Counted from the stretch's first letter, positions 1-8,991 are shown. The stretch: DNA of 64,000 bases from Bacillus_BE sp042263505 (GCF_042263505.1 NZ_JBHKFI010000012.1:1-64000), one strand, 5' to 3'. A program made the numbers and translations. The notes: a model not told the origin generated them from the sequence alone.

Positions 1-35
1 ATACATTTTTATAATCATAATCGTTTACAAGGACG

Positions 36-82
36 ACTAAACGGCCTTAGTCCCCTAGAGTACAGGACTAAAGCCGCTTAGT
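36..82. repeat. 18-bp-arm inverted repeat, probable terminator
   Basis: Positions 36-53 and 65-82 are reverse complements at 16 of 18 bases. Each arm is also a short palindrome (GACTAA/TTAGTC and ACTAA/TTAGT), so alternative folds exist. A U-rich run (CTTTATTTATTT) follows, and a further small CTGTC/GACAG hairpin lies at 101-115. It most likely ends an upstream gene outside the window, but the layered symmetry would also fit a dispersed repeat. Confidence 0.5.
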
Positions 83-190
83 GTGCTTTATTTATTTCCA
101 CTGTCTACTTGACAGGGGGCAGTTCATTATTTGGACTAACACTCTTTTTTTCGGAGAAACTAAGAGAAGGATGAGAAAGGAGTAGAATAA

Positions 191-592
191 ATGATTGAGA
201 TTCCTTCCAAAATTGAAGGGAAGCAATATGACTTATTTAAACTGGAACAGCTCTTGAAGCCTTTAGGTTATTCAATTGGGGGGAATTGGGATTATGATCA
301 TGGTTATTTTGATTACAAAATTGAAAATCAAAATGGCTATCAATTTTTCCGGTTACCATTTCAATCGATAGATGGACAATTGGATTCGCGAAATTGTACA
401 GTTCAGTTATCTAGACCTTATTTGTTGACGCATCGATATGAGGATGGAAACGATGATGAAGCCACTTCAGGGAATACTTCTGCAACCTTTAATCAATTTG
501 CTGAACCAAAAGTGAAAGATGCTGCAGTACCAGAAAAATATGTGGATATCGGCAAAGCTCTTGTGTTTGAGCTTGAATCTATTCTTGACTAA
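191..592 (+). CDS. yugN: YugN-like family protein
   Basis: This 133-residue soluble protein matches in length and composition the YugN-like family of Bacilli. In B. subtilis yugN sits beside the potassium channel gene yugO, as here, where the two genes converge. The function of the family is not established. There is no signal peptide or membrane segment. The start is supported by AAAGGAG eight bases upstream of the ATG. The middle is rich in aromatic residues (GNWDYDHGYFDY) and an acidic, low-complexity stretch (GNDDEATSGN) sits around residue 88. The family call rests on recognition plus synteny. Confidence 0.75.
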   Translation: MIEIPSKIEGKQYDLFKLEQLLKPLGYSIGGNWDYDHGYFDYKIENQNGYQFFRLPFQSIDGQLDSRNCTVQLSRPYLLTHRYEDGNDDEATSGNTSATFNQFAEPKVKDAAVPEKYVDIGKALVFELESILD

Positions 593-609
593 TTACTTGA
601 GTATTTTTT

Positions 610-1623
610 TTATACATGAAGAGCACTTGATTTTTTTCCAACAACTAGCAACTGGTCGCCTTCATTTACAACATAATTGTGGGGTGGATTAATGAGTGTT
701 TCTTCCCCCTTTCTGATACCGATAAATAAGGTTCCTTCCTTTAGCAGCTGGGAACTTATGTCTAAAATTGTTTGTCCTTTATAAGAGTGACTAGAAAAAA
801 GGGTCAGTTGGCTATCCTGTAATTGATTCAGTAAGAGCAGTAGCGAAGAATGACCAACCTCGGCTAAGGATAGGCAGTTTGACATCACATAGCTTGTTAG
901 CACATTCGATTGAATAATTTCATCGGCACCGGCTCTTTTGGCATTTGCAACATAATCAGAGGTTAAGATTTCAACGATACAGATGACATCTGGATTCAAA
1001 CCTTTAATGGCAATTAAGGTGAGGATGGTATTCATGTCTGCATGCTGTTCATCCTTATTTTGATCTGCCGTCAGGATGACTTTTTCTGCTGTAAAAATAT
1101 TCGCCTTTATCAAAACATCATCTAAATGGGATAATCCTCTAATAAAATGAATTTGTTTATGGGGAATGGGATTGGTTTCCAAGGTTTGGTCAATTAATAT
1201 CACGGAATGGGAATCAGATTTTAATAATGCATGAATCAGTTCCTTGGATCGCTCATTCCAGCCTACGATAATAAAATGCCCTTTTCCCTTATAGACCATC
1301 TTTCCATCCATATATTCATTCTGTTTCGAAACGGCAGTAGTGGACAGGGCAACAAAATAGGAAGAGAGGACACCTGCTCCCAAAAAAATTAAAATCATTC
1401 CTGCGAATTTGCCAATCATGGTCTGAGGAACAAAATCGCCATATCCAACAGTGGAAGCGGTAATAATCGCCCACCAAATTCCATCGAATATTGTTGGGAA
1501 TACAGACGGTTCAAGGAAGGAAATAATTGTTCCAAATAAAATAACAATCATTATCACAAGAAATAATATTCGGAAAATTAAGGGCAATCGTAAAAAGCTT
1601 GTATAAAAATGGTGTGACATCAT
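610..1623 (-). CDS. yugO: YugO-type potassium channel with RCK domain
   Basis: A two-helix potassium channel fused to a regulatory RCK (TrkA-N) domain. After an N-terminal membrane helix comes the pore loop with the selectivity filter TVGYGD, then a second helix, then a cytoplasmic Rossmann domain opening with IIVGWNERS and a TrkA-C-like tail. In B. subtilis YugO releases potassium and is linked to electrical signalling in biofilms. The longest reading frame begins 27 codons upstream, but GAGGTG lies just before an ATG-ATG pair at 1623/1620, giving about 337 residues, close to the usual family size. No mstX-like gene precedes it. KimA, encoded at 9.7 kb, works in the opposite direction (potassium import). 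Confidence 0.88.
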   Translation of the reverse strand: MMSHHFYTSFLRLPLIFRILFLVIMIVILFGTIISFLEPSVFPTIFDGIWWAIITASTVGYGDFVPQTMIGKFAGMILIFLGAGVLSSYFVALSTTAVSKQNEYMDGKMVYKGKGHFIIVGWNERSKELIHALLKSDSHSVILIDQTLETNPIPHKQIHFIRGLSHLDDVLIKANIFTAEKVILTADQNKDEQHADMNTILTLIAIKGLNPDVICIVEILTSDYVANAKRAGADEIIQSNVLTSYVMSNCLSLAEVGHSSLLLLLNQLQDSQLTLFSSHSYKGQTILDISSQLLKEGTLFIGIRKGEETLINPPHNYVVNEGDQLLVVGKKSSALHV

Positions 1624-1670
1624 CTTTTCACCTCTAATTGAAATCCTTACCATTATGGACGAGAAAGGTG

Positions 1671-1709
1671 AAAAAAAAACTGAATCATCCTTCTTAAGGA
1701 TCATTCAGT
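1671..1709 (-). terminator. Rho-independent terminator of the deacetylase gene
   Basis: On the minus strand a long hairpin (ACTGAATGATCCTT against AAGGATGATTCAGT, with one bulge) is followed by nine T. It lies 24 bases past the stop of the deacetylase gene and before yugO. Confidence 0.85.
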
Positions 1710-1732
1710 CTCGGATTTATTTTAGAAAAGCA

Positions 1733-2452
1733 TCATAATCTCTTATCATTCCAGAAATTCATCTCAAAATGATGCTTTGGATCATAGGCTTTAAATGTGT
1801 ATCCCTTTTTTCGAAGATAATCAATCATTTCCGGTAATTTTTGGACAGTCCCTTTTTTACAATGAAAGAGAATGACAATTGGACCTGATTTTCCTTTTAA
1901 ACCTGATTTCACATTAGAAACAATTTTGGCTGGATTTTTGGTATCATACTTCCAATCCTCTGAATCGATATTCCAATCCCACATTTTAAAATGTTTTTTG
2001 ACCAATTCATTTCGAAATGATTGTTTCATATATGGTTTGCTTCCATAAGGGACCCTTGTTAAATGGCTATCCAATTTCGTAATTTTCTTCAAGGTAAGCC
2101 TTGTCTTTTCCATTTCTTTTGCCACGTTTGCGGGATTTCCGTAATATAATTTCTTTGCATTATGGGTTACGCTATGTAATCCAAGAGAGTGCCCTTCTCT
2201 AAACATACGTTGGGTCGTTTTTGGGTAGTGACGGATCTGCGGTTCAATTAGGAAAAAAGTCGCTTTAATATTTTTCTTTTTTAGGATATCCAAAATCTTT
2301 TGTGACTCAAGATTGGGACCATCATCAAAGGTTAAGTATACGACTTTTTTGGAATTGGTGTAGGCTTTTGTATTAGCGTGTGAAAAACTAGCGAAAGGTA
2401 AACATAGAAGAATCATGATTGTTAATCCGAAAGCCGTTAGTCTCTTTGCCAT
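1733..2452 (-). CDS. Secreted polysaccharide deacetylase (NodB fold)
   Basis: A 239-residue carbohydrate esterase family 4 protein that would remove N-acetyl groups from a cell-wall glycan. A signal peptide (residues 1-26) indicates export. The catalytic and metal motifs are all visible: TFDDGP at 41-46, H93-x3-H97 in HSVTH, RVPYG near 132, and a late LFH motif (ILFHCKKGT) carrying the catalytic histidine. It has no accessory binding domain and is monocistronic with its own terminator. The exact substrate (peptidoglycan GlcNAc or MurNAc, or another glycan) cannot be told from sequence. Confidence 0.88.
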   Translation of the reverse strand: MAKRLTAFGLTIMILLCLPFASFSHANTKAYTNSKKVVYLTFDDGPNLESQKILDILKKKNIKATFFLIEPQIRHYPKTTQRMFREGHSLGLHSVTHNAKKLYYGNPANVAKEMEKTRLTLKKITKLDSHLTRVPYGSKPYMKQSFRNELVKKHFKMWDWNIDSEDWKYDTKNPAKIVSNVKSGLKGKSGPIVILFHCKKGTVQKLPEMIDYLRKKGYTFKAYDPKHHFEMNFWNDKRL

Positions 2453-2707
2453 TTTTTTCTCTCCCGTAATCTCTTATTCTGTTAATTTAAGTTTAATATA
2501 GCAAATGGGGGAAATAAACCTAATTCCTGAAACTTTTGTCATATAGTGATGAATAAGAAGTGGAACTAACTAAGCTATGAATAAATTAATTTCAGAAAAT
2601 GCTAAAGCGAAAAGAAGGGTATGAAATTTGAAGGTTTTTTTCTTCAAATGTATGAATTCCTTAATTCCCTCCAATAATAGTTAATAAAAGGGAGGAGGTA
2701 TCTCGAT

Positions 2708-3073
2708 ATGAGGGAAGAAATCTGTTTAATGAATGTTTCGCAAATCACGGATGCCAGGGCAAAGACCATTAAATCACTGAATTATTATCTCCAGGATGAT
2801 CATGATAATTGTGTCAAAGCGCTTTGTGAGGCATTAGCCGGAATAAACCAATTTGAAGCATCAATGGGATTTGAATTTAATCATAGTGATATGTTTTTGA
2901 TTATTGCGGATTTAAAGCATTCGATGCTTGAAGCACTCCAATACCTCTATAATAATGATTATCATCATTATGAAAAATTTATTACTGAATTTGTGGGGAA
3001 AGCGATTCAATATGAAGGGACATTACTCAAAAACGTGATAGGCAATTATAAGGATGATGAGTTTATTTCATAG
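2708..3073 (+). CDS. Hypothetical protein, mostly helical
   Basis: A 121-residue protein of unrecognised family. It is preceded by a very strong ribosome binding site (GGAGGAGGT, eight bases before the ATG) and followed by a clear terminator, so it is almost certainly expressed. It has no signal peptide or membrane helix. The sequence looks all-helical and acidic, with a His/Asp/Tyr-rich stretch (NNDYHHYEKF) at about residue 82. It stands alone between genes on separate transcripts, so context gives no hint of a role. Confidence 0.7.
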   Translation: MREEICLMNVSQITDARAKTIKSLNYYLQDDHDNCVKALCEALAGINQFEASMGFEFNHSDMFLIIADLKHSMLEALQYLYNNDYHHYEKFITEFVGKAIQYEGTLLKNVIGNYKDDEFIS

Positions 3074-3084
3074 ATACTTTTATA

Positions 3085-3125
3085 TGTAGGCTTACCCTAT
3101 GTGGATGAGGGTAGGCCATTTTTGA
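3085..3125 (+). terminator. Rho-independent terminator
   Basis: GGCTTACCCT pairs with AGGGTAGGCC around a short loop and ATTTTTG follows. It closes the hypothetical gene at 2708. Confidence 0.75.
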
Positions 3126-3209
3126 TTATAAGATTATTTTCTAAACTTGTCCTTCAATGCGGATTTCCTGCATATACTGTTGTAGAAATAACGGTTCTGG
3201 GGGAGTGTT

Positions 3210-3485
3210 ATGTTTGCATTATTTGAAAAAGCTGTTTTAGGGATGGCTTCACTAAGAATCCTTTCGGGGAGTATCGAAATATTGGCTGCCATCATCATGC
3301 TTAAATTCAATACAGTTGAAAAAGCACTAATCGTGAATAGTTCATTAGCCCTTGTTGGTCCAATGATTCTAATTGCAACCACAACCATAGGTTTATTTGG
3401 CATCGCTGATAAAATTTCCTTTCTTAAAATGTTTTGGGTATTACTGGGGGTAGGCTTTATTTTATATGGGATTCGAAGTCAATAA
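3210..3485 (+). CDS. yqhV: YqhV-like small membrane protein (DUF2619)
   Basis: A 91-residue integral membrane protein with three predicted hydrophobic segments. The N-terminal part (GMASLRILSGSIEILAA) and the following LKFNTVEKAL motif are characteristic of the YqhV family, which in B. subtilis lies next to the spoIIIA locus. Here it is separated from any sporulation operon. The function is unknown. GGGGGAG six bases before the ATG supports the start, and a terminator follows directly. Confidence 0.75.
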   Translation: MFALFEKAVLGMASLRILSGSIEILAAIIMLKFNTVEKALIVNSSLALVGPMILIATTTIGLFGIADKISFLKMFWVLLGVGFILYGIRSQ

Positions 3486-3496
3486 AAAAGCCTTTT

Positions 3497-3526
3497 GCTT
3501 CTCGATTGGATTGAGAAGTTTTTTTT
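3497..3526 (+). terminator. Rho-independent terminator
   Basis: CTTCTC pairs with GAGAAG, followed by eight T, just past the YqhV-like gene. Confidence 0.8.
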
Positions 3527-3586
3527 GTGTAATGAAGCAGATTGTTTGTTAATATTTGAATTTTTAAAATTTTTTTCAAAATAATC

Positions 3587-3637
3587 ATTGAAAATGATTA
3601 TCATTAGCGATATGATGGTAATTGAAAATTATTATCA
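3587..3637 (+). promoter_or_regulatory. Promoter with two Fur boxes for efeOBU
   Basis: Two 7-1-7 Fur boxes are present: TGAAAATGATTATCA at 3589-3603 and TGAAAATTATTATCA at 3623-3637, each one base from the TGATAAT-N-ATTATCA consensus. A sigma-A promoter overlaps them: TTGAAA at 3588-3593, a 17-base spacer, and TATGAT at 3611-3616. Box 1 covers the -35 region and box 2 lies just downstream of the expected transcription start, so iron-loaded Fur should block the operon. Confidence 0.9.
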
Positions 3638-3662
3638 ATAAGATGTTGGCGGGGGATTACAT

Positions 3663-4520
3663 ATGAAAAAAGTTTTAGCCACAGCAATACTTACGATTAG
3701 TTCTAGTATTCTATTATTTGGGTGCTCGGATACGAGTGAAAAATCTTCAACAGATAGTGGCAATGATCAAGCATCTGCAAAAAAAGAAGCGATTCACTTA
3801 GATGAAGTAAGTAACGATTATCGTGAATACGCTTTATCTGAAGTAGATGAATTCGTGAAGGAAACTGAGAATTTTACCAATGCCATTAAAGATGGGAATC
3901 TTGATTTAGCAAAAAAATTGTATGCTCCAGCCCGTATGCATTATGAACGTTCGGAACCGATTGCTGAAGTATTTGGAGATTTGGATCCAAAGATTGACGC
4001 CCGTGAAGGGGATGTTCCAGAAAAGGAATGGACAGGATATCACCGAATTGAACAGGAATTGTGGGTGGATAAAACAACGAAAGGCTCTGTTAAGTATGCT
4101 GAGCAATTAATGAAGGATGCAACTTTACTTCGAGCAAAAGTGGAAACAGTTGAAGTTACACCAGATTTATTAATTACTGGCGCAGTTGATCTTTTAAATG
4201 AAGTATCTACATCAAAGGTAACAGGAGAAGAGGATCGATATTCTCATACGGATTTATATGATTTTGTGGCAAATGTCCAAGGAGCAGAAAAAATCTATCA
4301 ATTATTAAAACCAGCGTTGAAGGAAAAGGACGAGCAATTATCAGCTGAAGTCCAAGCACAGTTTGATAAAGTCTTTCAATTATTGGATAAACAAAAGCAA
4401 GGCGATGGATATAAGCTTTATACAGATTTAACAAAGGATGAAGTGAAACAATTAAGTCAGGCAATTGATGCTTTAGCAGAACCACTTTCTCAAATTGGAA
4501 TTGTAGTGGAGGAATCATAA
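3663..4520 (+). CDS. efeO: Iron uptake lipoprotein EfeO/EfeM (YwbM-like)
   Basis: The 285-residue surface component of the EfeUOB ferrous iron system. A lipoprotein signal ends at LLFGC, making Cys21 the likely lipidated residue. The rest is the imelysin-like (peptidase M75) domain, with the metal-binding HxxE motif in GYHRIEQ near residue 126. An N-terminal cupredoxin domain, found in some EfeO proteins, is absent, so this is the short EfeM-like form. The ribosome binding site is GGCGGGGGA. It is the first gene of a three-gene operon, and its stop codon directly abuts the next start. Fur boxes upstream imply induction by iron starvation. Confidence 0.9.
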   Translation: MKKVLATAILTISSSILLFGCSDTSEKSSTDSGNDQASAKKEAIHLDEVSNDYREYALSEVDEFVKETENFTNAIKDGNLDLAKKLYAPARMHYERSEPIAEVFGDLDPKIDAREGDVPEKEWTGYHRIEQELWVDKTTKGSVKYAEQLMKDATLLRAKVETVEVTPDLLITGAVDLLNEVSTSKVTGEEDRYSHTDLYDFVANVQGAEKIYQLLKPALKEKDEQLSAEVQAQFDKVFQLLDKQKQGDGYKLYTDLTKDEVKQLSQAIDALAEPLSQIGIVVEES

Positions 4521-5813
4521 TTGAAAACGGAGTTCGATAACCATTCAGAACAATCGATGACCTATAAAACATATTCCAGAAGAGATATGTTAAAAATGGC
4601 TGGAGTTGGTGGAGTGGGTGTTATTCTTGGTGCATCAGGAATGGGCGGTATTCTTTCAGCTGCAGAGAATCATACATCTAAGATAAAAAATACGGGAATT
4701 GTTCCATTCTATGGAAAGTACCAGTCAGGAATTATAACGCCAGCACAAGATCATATCAATTGTGTTGCCATGGATATCACAACAAAGCAAAGGAGTGAGT
4801 TAGTTCAATTATTTCAGGATTGGACGAAAGCTTCAGCGTTTATGACGAAAGGAAAACCAGTTGGCGAGCTATCGACAAATGGGTTATTACCTCCTAAAGA
4901 TACAGGAGAAGCAGCTGGATTAATCCCTTCTAACTTAACGATTACCTTTGGTGTAGGACCAAGCTTATTTATGAAAGAAGGGAAGGATCGTTTCGGTTTA
5001 AAGGGAAAGCAACCAAAAGAATTGGTGGATTTACCGAAGTTCCCACTTGATGCTTTAAAGGAAGAATGGACCGGCGGCGATTTATGTATCCAAGCCTGTG
5101 CAGATGATGCACAGATTGCTTTTCATGCCGTCAGAAATTTAGTGAGAATTGCGCGGGGAAAGGCCATTATTCGTTGGACACAGACAGGATTTCAGCGTTC
5201 CAAGCAGGCAGATCCCCAAAACTCAACACCCAGAAATCTTTTCGGATTTAAAGATGGAACCATCAATCCGAATTTGAACAATCAAAAGGAATTGGATCAG
5301 CATATTTGGATTCAACAGGGAGATGGCCCCGACTGGCTAGTTAACGGAAGTTATATGGTCATTAGAAGAATTCAAATGCATATTGAGGTTTGGGATCGTT
5401 CAACACTACAGGATCAAGAAGCTACCTTTGGCCGCTATCGAGATAGCGGAGCTTCACTTGGACAGGACAAAGAATTTGATCCCGTTGATTTACAGAAAAA
5501 GGACAAACAAGGAAATCATTATATTCCTGAAACAGCTCATGTTCGGCTTGCTCATGGCAATGGTAAAGAAATGATACTGCGAAGAGGCTACTCCTATGCT
5601 GATGGGCTGGATTTAACAACCGGCAGTTTTGATGCTGGACTTTTATTTATAGCCTTTCAAAGATCCCCAAGCAAGCAATTTATTCCGATTCAAGAGCGGC
5701 TTGCTAAAAATGATAAATTGAATGAATATACCGTACATCGCGGCAGTGCCATTTTTGCTTGCCTACCAGGAGCAAAATCGAATGGGTATATTGGAGAAGC
5801 CTTATTTGCTTAA
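4521..5813 (+). CDS. efeB: Tat-exported Dyp-type peroxidase EfeB (YwbN-like)
   Basis: A 430-residue haem peroxidase of the dye-decolourising family. In B. subtilis YwbN is a known Tat substrate that oxidises ferrous iron ahead of EfeU. The twin-arginine signal SRRDMLK is at residues 19-25, followed by a hydrophobic stretch. The DyP signature FGFKDGT at 241-247 carries the distal catalytic aspartate, and a downstream RLAHGNG-RRGYSY segment carries the likely haem ligand and distal arginine. The start is a TTG that directly follows the efeO stop codon; GGAGG is placed eight bases before it. Confidence 0.92.
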   Translation: MKTEFDNHSEQSMTYKTYSRRDMLKMAGVGGVGVILGASGMGGILSAAENHTSKIKNTGIVPFYGKYQSGIITPAQDHINCVAMDITTKQRSELVQLFQDWTKASAFMTKGKPVGELSTNGLLPPKDTGEAAGLIPSNLTITFGVGPSLFMKEGKDRFGLKGKQPKELVDLPKFPLDALKEEWTGGDLCIQACADDAQIAFHAVRNLVRIARGKAIIRWTQTGFQRSKQADPQNSTPRNLFGFKDGTINPNLNNQKELDQHIWIQQGDGPDWLVNGSYMVIRRIQMHIEVWDRSTLQDQEATFGRYRDSGASLGQDKEFDPVDLQKKDKQGNHYIPETAHVRLAHGNGKEMILRRGYSYADGLDLTTGSFDAGLLFIAFQRSPSKQFIPIQERLAKNDKLNEYTVHRGSAIFACLPGAKSNGYIGEALFA

Positions 5814-5844
5814 TAGTTTTTTGCTTGGAAAAGGGGAGATGAAA

Positions 5845-7614
5845 TTGAATCCTTTAAAACGAAAATGGTTTGTTTTTGTTTTAATTCTTTTCATGTTATT
5901 GAATGGTTCCATGATATATGCTGCAAAGGTCAACGCAGAGGAGAACCATGATGAGTTATTTTTCTATATTGGGGATAGCTTGATGAAGGCGAAAGAGAGT
6001 GACTGGAGGACAGTGGAACAGAACCTTACTCTTTTTGAAAAAGAGTGGACTTCCATTAAAAAAACAGGAAAGTCAGCGACTTTTGTTGACAAACGATTAG
6101 ATTCAGCCAAAAGCTCTTTAGCTGATAAGGATGTTAAAGCTGTGAATCAGGCGTTATCCTCTCTATCAACTGCTTTTGTTCAATATGATCAGGAGCAAAA
6201 CCCAGTTGATAAGGAAAAGGAAAAAGAAAAGGTGAAATTACTTTTACCTAATTTAAAAGATTTGAAGAGTACGATTGAAAAAGAAAATTATGATAAGGCG
6301 ATTACTTTGTATCGCCGGTTTAATAGCAAGTGGACATCAGCAGAAAAAATAGTACGGACAGAAAGCGTTGCTTCCTATGGAGAAATTGAAACATATATGG
6401 CGTTTATTCGTATTGCCATTACTGAAGAGCCAGCTGATCAAACAAAGGCTTTAAGCAATGTGGAAAAGCTTGACACGGCAATCAATGAATTCTTATCTGG
6501 AAAATCCGCTCAAAAAGTGAATGAAAAGCATTCTCTTCGTGATATATCTGATTTATTGAATAAGAGTCAAATGGCGATGGGGAAAAAGGAACTTGGTCAA
6601 GCAGGCGACTATTTAAATAAGCTATTAATGATTTGGCCAATCGTGGAAGGCGATGTTCAAACGAAGGATAGCAAACTTTATAGTGATATAGAAACAAAGG
6701 TGCCAACTGCTATCAGTCTTATTAATTCTCAAAATGGTGACATTCAAAAGGCTACAGAGATCGTGAAGGAATTGAATTCAAGGCTGACCCCATTATTGGA
6801 ACAGGGCAATTATACAATCTGGGATGCTGCCCTCATTCTTTTACGCGAAGGATTGGAAGCATTGCTTGTTGTAGCGACCCTGATATCCTTTTTAAAGAAG
6901 ACGGGTCACAGTCATCAGCAAAAATGGATATGGATGGGAGTTGGATTGGGCTTAGTGGCAAGTGCCATATTAGCCATTTTTATCAATCTTCTGTTTTCTC
7001 AGCTATCTGCCGCTTCAAGCAGGGAGTATATTGAAGGGATAACAGGTGTGATTGCTGTTGTGATGATGCTCACCATGGGGGCGTGGCTCCATAATAAGTC
7101 CAATGTTAAGAACTGGAACAACTATATCAATAAGCAAATCGGGCAGGCGATTGCAAAAGGAAGCTTGTTTTCCTTTGCTTTCATCAGTTTCTTATCCATT
7201 TTTAGAGAAGGGGCGGAAACGATTATTTTTTATGCAGGAATGGCAGCGAAAATTAGCATCAGCTCTTTATTTCTGGGGATTTCCCTTGCATCCGTAATTT
7301 TAGTGATTATTGGGTTTTTCATTATTCGTTATAGTGTGAGAATGCCGATTCGGTTATTCTTCTTAACTGCAACTATTTTAATTTATTGCCTTACCTTCAA
7401 AATACTAGGAATAAGTATACATGCTTTACAGATTGCCAATGTGGTATCGACCCACAGTTTATATCCTTTTCCGTTTATTGAGATAATTGGACTTTATCCG
7501 ACGCTCGAAACATTTTTACCACAACTTGGTTTATTGTTTATTATTTTATTGATTAGCCTCATGATGAAAAGGAAAGAGAAGACAAATCAAGTAGCAGTCC
7601 CAGCAGGAAAATAG
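5845..7614 (+). CDS. efeU: FTR1-family iron permease EfeU (YwbL-like)
   Basis: The membrane permease of the EfeUOB system. A signal-like helix is followed by a large helical extracellular region (to about residue 330) and then an FTR1 permease domain of about seven helices. Two iron-binding R-E-G-x-E motifs are visible, REGLEALLVV and REGAETIIFY. The ATG at 5839 is too close to the ribosome binding site AAGGGGAG; the in-frame TTG at 5845 has ideal six-base spacing and I prefer it. The gene is last in efeO-efeB-efeU, an order different from B. subtilis ywbL-ywbM-ywbN, and ends at a strong terminator. Confidence 0.9.
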   Translation: MNPLKRKWFVFVLILFMLLNGSMIYAAKVNAEENHDELFFYIGDSLMKAKESDWRTVEQNLTLFEKEWTSIKKTGKSATFVDKRLDSAKSSLADKDVKAVNQALSSLSTAFVQYDQEQNPVDKEKEKEKVKLLLPNLKDLKSTIEKENYDKAITLYRRFNSKWTSAEKIVRTESVASYGEIETYMAFIRIAITEEPADQTKALSNVEKLDTAINEFLSGKSAQKVNEKHSLRDISDLLNKSQMAMGKKELGQAGDYLNKLLMIWPIVEGDVQTKDSKLYSDIETKVPTAISLINSQNGDIQKATEIVKELNSRLTPLLEQGNYTIWDAALILLREGLEALLVVATLISFLKKTGHSHQQKWIWMGVGLGLVASAILAIFINLLFSQLSAASSREYIEGITGVIAVVMMLTMGAWLHNKSNVKNWNNYINKQIGQAIAKGSLFSFAFISFLSIFREGAETIIFYAGMAAKISISSLFLGISLASVILVIIGFFIIRYSVRMPIRLFFLTATILIYCLTFKILGISIHALQIANVVSTHSLYPFPFIEIIGLYPTLETFLPQLGLLFIILLISLMMKRKEKTNQVAVPAGK

Positions 7615-7624
7615 GGTGAAAATA

Positions 7625-7659
7625 AAAGGGAACGAAAAGCTTAAGCTTCGTTCCCTTTT
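7625..7659 (+). terminator. Rho-independent terminator of efeOBU
   Basis: A perfect 12-bp stem (AAAGGGAACGAA against TTCGTTCCCTTT) with a ten-base loop and trailing T. Confidence 0.92.
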
Positions 7660-7730
7660 GCACTTTTAAATTATTATTTATTTTTTCAAGGATAAGAGTT
7701 ATAGAAAAATAGCTAAATAAATTAATCAAA

Positions 7731-7765
7731 GGCTGATTTCCAATCTAGTCAAAAAGGAATCAGCC
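7731..7765 (-). terminator. Terminator of the YceI gene
   Basis: GGCTGATTTCC and GGAATCAGCC form a hairpin just past the stop of the minus-strand YceI gene; T-rich sequence follows on that strand. Confidence 0.75.
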
Positions 7766-7774
7766 ATCTATTTA

Positions 7775-8308
7775 TTATTCAGCTTTAGCAGCTTGAATTT
7801 GCAGATCGATTTTTACTTTATCGCCAACAAGTACTCCGCCAGTTTCAAGGGCTGCATTCCATGTAAGACCATAATCACTGCGTTTGATGGCTCCAACGGC
7901 ACTGAAACCAACCTTTTCATTGCCCCATGGGTCTTTTCCCTGGCCTTCGAAGGTTACCGTAAAGGTTTCTTGCTTTGTTACTCCATGAAGGTTTAAGTTA
8001 CCTGTAACGGCATATTCATCGTCATCTTTTCTTGTAATACTAGTTGCTGTAAAGGTTAATTTAGGATTATTTTCTACATCAAAGAAATCCCCAGAACGTA
8101 GATGATTGTCACGATCCTCATTGCGCGTATCAACGCTTGCAAGATCAACCGTAAATTCAATGTTGGCTGATGTTAAATCAGTTGGATCTGCATCAATGGC
8201 AGCATCAAATTGGTGAAAAGTCCCCTTTACATTGGCAATCATCATATGCTTAATTGAAAAGTCCACGCTGCTATGTGCTGGATCTACTGCCCATTTTGTT
8301 TTTGTCAT
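7775..8308 (-). CDS. YceI family lipid-binding protein
   Basis: A 177-residue member of the YceI family, lipocalin-like beta barrels that bind isoprenoid or fatty lipids. The N-terminus KWAVDPAHSSVDFSIKHMM, then NVKGTFHQFDA and LRSGDFFDVENNPKLTF, are the standard landmarks. There is no signal peptide, so this copy is cytoplasmic, unlike the periplasmic enterobacterial protein. GGAGGAGATTTTATT precedes the ATG. The gene is monocistronic. The biological role in Bacilli is not established. Confidence 0.88.
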   Translation of the reverse strand: MTKTKWAVDPAHSSVDFSIKHMMIANVKGTFHQFDAAIDADPTDLTSANIEFTVDLASVDTRNEDRDNHLRSGDFFDVENNPKLTFTATSITRKDDDEYAVTGNLNLHGVTKQETFTVTFEGQGKDPWGNEKVGFSAVGAIKRSDYGLTWNAALETGGVLVGDKVKIDLQIQAAKAE

Positions 8309-8592
8309 AATAAAATCTCCTCCACTTTGTTTTTATTTTCTACTAATATCTCAATTTCAAGATAACTTAATTCAAGATAAATTATAGGTTAACACTATTG
8401 AGATGTCAATAAATAAATTTCAGTTTAAGGAGAAATAAAAATAAAGTGAAAATCAATTGGTTGATAAAAGGTTATCTTAGAGGAAAATGCAAGGGGAAAA
8501 TTCTGAAGGGAGTATTTCTGTACTTTTGTTTTATGAAGAAAAAGTATGCCAGTCCGATTAAAAAGACTGGCGTTTCAATCCAATAATGAAGC

Positions 8593-8991
8593 TCATTTTA
8601 ACATTTTCACTGTTATGGCAGGAGAAGTTATTGTACTAATACAGCCCTCAAGATCGCCTTGGTTAATGAGCCCAAGGTTTAAAGCAGATTTGATTTTGAC
8701 ATCATCTGGTTTCTTGACAACCTGTATTAAATCATTCATTTGCAGTTCTTCTAATTTTTTAATCGTTAACTCGTCATTATATTTTTCTGTCTTACGGATT
8801 TGTCTTTGCAGCTTGTAAGCGTTGACAGAAAGCTCTCCTTTTTGATTGGGACCTATCAAATGATCAAAGTAATGATGGAAAAATTCCTTTAATTGATTTA
8901 ATTCAAATTCAATCTCTTTTTTCTTTTTACTCAATTCATAATATTGAATGAGCATATCTTCCGTAATGAGCAAATCTTCATTTGGTTTCAA
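8593..8991 (-). CDS. Hypothetical coiled-coil protein
   Basis: A 132-residue protein of unrecognised family. Residues about 17-40 (LSKKKKEIEFELNQLKEF) and 60-85 are charged and heptad-like, suggesting coiled coils; the C-terminal third is more hydrophobic. The start codon is TTG, with GGAGGGAG seven bases upstream; the ATG overlapping this region is in another frame and stops after five codons. The gene is followed at a short distance by a second small reading frame upstream on the same strand (9093-9239), so the two could be co-transcribed. Confidence 0.6.
   Translation of the reverse strand: MKPNEDLLITEDMLIQYYELSKKKKEIEFELNQLKEFFHHYFDHLIGPNQKGELSVNAYKLQRQIRKTEKYNDELTIKKLEELQMNDLIQVVKKPDDVKIKSALNLGLINQGDLEGCISTITSPAITVKMLK

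Noticed and set aside
1623..1704. Extended N-terminus for the potassium channel
   Set aside because: The extra 27 codons run through the deacetylase terminator, and GAGGTG is spaced to the later ATG pair.
5722..5844. Early ATG start for EfeU inside efeB
   Set aside because: It would give 41 extra residues with no ribosome binding site; AAGGGGAG is spaced to TTG at 5845.
8546..8818. Plus-strand 90-codon frame
   Set aside because: It lies antisense to the coiled-coil gene at 8593-8991, which has a much better ribosome binding site and composition.
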